From: an uncultured Bacteroidales bacterium
GTDB lineage: Bacteria > Bacteroidota > Bacteroidia > Bacteroidales > Muribaculaceae
Length of the DNA stretch: 6,626 nt
Assembly: GCA_947175585.1 (NCBI GenBank)
Contig: CAMWNL010000102.1
Span: 1 to 6,626 of the forward strand
Reading direction: 5' to 3'
In this document: positions 5,591 through 6,626 of the stretch, one piece after another
How positions within the stretch are numbered: position 1 is the stretch's first letter
How the letters are laid out: each line of letters opens with the position of its first letter
Program-made: the position numbers and the translations under genes
The notes under the pieces: generated by a model
The model's database searches: none
What the model saw: only the letters and a program-made list of their open reading frames with translations
Told to the model about the DNA's origin: nothing

Positions 5591-6218
5591 ATTCTTCTGT
5601 TGTTCTATGGCTATCGACATGATATTTATCTTCAATTGAAATATTTGGCAGACGATGATGAGACATTAATTCTAATAATTGTTTATCAGATTCTGCAATT
5701 CTTTGTGAGAATTCGGGAGAAAGTTCAGAACCTAATTTATAAGCCAAACCATCTTTAATAGTGTATATTCTTTCCCAGGGATCGTATACATAAATTTCTA
5801 AGGGGCATTTCTCGACGCAAAGCAAAAAATCAAATATCTGTCCCGATTCTTTAGTGATGGGAGAAAAGCTATTATCTAATAAGACAAATATGTTTTCAAA
5901 AACTACGAAACCTATGATTCGTTCCAGCGCTTTAATGTCATTTGTTTCAATTGCCCCATACTCTGCAGGCGTGATTAATCGATAAAAGTACGCACTACCG
6001 TCGTCATTACGCGATGCTTTGATTACCTTCGGGTTATTTGGAGATAATTGTTCAAAATAAGGATATAAATCCGCAGCTACAATCAATAGCGTGGTATCAT
6101 TTGTCAGCTTTAACAATGGGATAGATAACGGTATGGAAACGGTGTCATTGTCAGACTTCATAGCTTCAACTGACAATCCGCACATAATTAAGAGTATAGA
6201 TGCGATTAAATATTTCAT
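5589..6218 (-). CDS. Secreted protein of the tandem array, degenerate relative (unknown family)
   Basis: This is a 209-aa exported protein that I cannot assign. The frame extends to an ATG at 6234-6236. I prefer the ATG at 6216-6218 because it starts a compact signal peptide (MKYLIASILLIMCGLSVEA), cut near residue 19. The mature domain includes DDGSAYFYRL (72-81), like the DGSY strand of its neighbours, and RIYTIKDGLAYKL (150-162), which resembles their W-x-F-x-I-x-x-G hairpin but lacks Trp at the matching position; a Trp lies two residues earlier. The G-x-x-F...YL helix motif is not recognisable. It ends in a roughly 45-residue charged tail containing several His residues. Spacing to both neighbours is short (36 and 29 bp). 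It may be a fast-evolving paralog or an unrelated secreted protein within the array. Confidence 0.8.
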   Translation of the reverse strand: MKYLIASILLIMCGLSVEAMKSDNDTVSIPLSIPLLKLTNDTTLLIVAADLYPYFEQLSPNNPKVIKASRNDDGSAYFYRLITPAEYGAIETNDIKALERIIGFVVFENIFVLLDNSFSPITKESGQIFDFLLCVEKCPLEIYVYDPWERIYTIKDGLAYKLGSELSPEFSQRIAESDKQLLELMSHHRLPNISIEDKYHVDSHRTTEE

Positions 6219-6254
6219 ATTACCCACCATTTGCATGAGACTTGTTAGTCTCCA

Positions 6255-6626
6255 TCAATATAAATTGGCGCATATATTTTTTTTGAACTCCTCACTCGAT
6301 ATAGGTTGTCTTGTGATTAAATCGTAATACCCACTTATAGGCCCTTCATATAGACCGTAGGGATATTCTTCGTTGGTATATAGCGCCTTAACTATTTGTC
6401 CATTTTCAACGAGAAATTGCCAATTACAAAATCCATTACTAAGGTTATCATGTAATGGATAAATAGAAACGCTTACGATTTCGTTAAAGAACGGTAACAA
6501 AAATTGTTCACATCCGAATTTTAGTCCTTTATAACTAAAATTAATGTTATCTAAACAATTAATTTCCGGGTGAAACCATATATCAATTAAGTATGAACCT
6601 TTAATTTTGAATTCATCACTATAAAG
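6255..6626 (-). CDS. Tandem-array paralog 5, C-terminal part (cut by window edge)
   Basis: The frame is open from its stop (TGA at 6255-6257) to the right edge, giving 123 visible residues. The true start lies outside the window, and the TTG at 6498-6500 is an internal Leu codon rather than a start. Motifs align without gaps to the other array members: KGSYLIDIWF, GLKFGCEQFLLPFFNEI (6477-6527) and CNWQFLVENGQIVKALY. It is therefore a member of the same unnamed family. The C-terminus after the hairpin motif contains YPYGLYEGPISGYYD and ends with a short basic segment and one Cys. The stop lies 18-36 bp before the next gene, so it probably heads or belongs to the same transcript. Export is expected by homology, but the signal peptide is not visible. 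Confidence 0.85.
   Translation of the reverse strand, partial: LYSDEFKIKGSYLIDIWFHPEINCLDNINFSYKGLKFGCEQFLLPFFNEIVSVSIYPLHDNLSNGFCNWQFLVENGQIVKALYTNEEYPYGLYEGPISGYYDLITRQPISSEEFKKNICANLY

Overview
The window looks like a chromosomal fragment from a Bacteroidales bacterium, plausibly Muribaculaceae or a relative. This is inferred from protein style: a lipoprotein cyclophilin with a long internal insertion, a cytidylate-kinase-like P-loop protein and a leaderless M16 peptidase. There are no clear Shine-Dalgarno sites, and one TAnnTTTG-type promoter element is visible. No marker gene fixes the taxon. Every gene I can support lies on the minus strand, so transcription runs from high to low coordinates.

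Right-hand block in coordinates 1-2774, of moderate GC: four closely spaced co-directional genes, in transcription order a cytidylate-kinase-like protein (2118-2774), a small helical protein of unknown function (1703-2086), a lipoprotein peptidyl-prolyl isomerase (773-1669) and an M16 zinc peptidase cut by the window edge (1-754). The gaps are 18-33 bp, so this is probably one operon. It combines nucleotide metabolism with protein folding and proteolysis and looks like ordinary core-genome content.

Middle, 2775-3271: a 497-bp gene-free stretch. It holds a possible promoter for the kinase operon and then a GC-rich block (about 2931-3186) packed with perfect and near-perfect inverted repeats and an internal direct repeat. 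It looks like a dispersed structured intergenic repeat or an uncharacterised structured RNA. No gene family is recognisable in it.

Left-hand block in transcription order, 3272-6626, visibly AT-rich: five consecutive genes for small exported proteins (about 200-240 aa; the first is cut by the window edge). I do not recognise any as a named family, but four share two ungapped motifs: G-x-x-F-x-x-x-x-[YF]-L followed by an aromatic helix, and W-x-F-x(4)-G-[KRQ]-[IV]-[VT]-x-A. They are therefore divergent paralogs in a tandem array; the fifth (5589-6218) is a more degenerate relative. A 23-nt sequence with one mismatch is conserved in front of two of the genes, supporting growth by tandem duplication. 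The base-composition step and the paralog expansion suggest an accessory or horizontally acquired cassette beside a core operon. The array's function is unknown; envelope-exposed diversifying proteins (immunity, surface or effector type) are the natural hypotheses.
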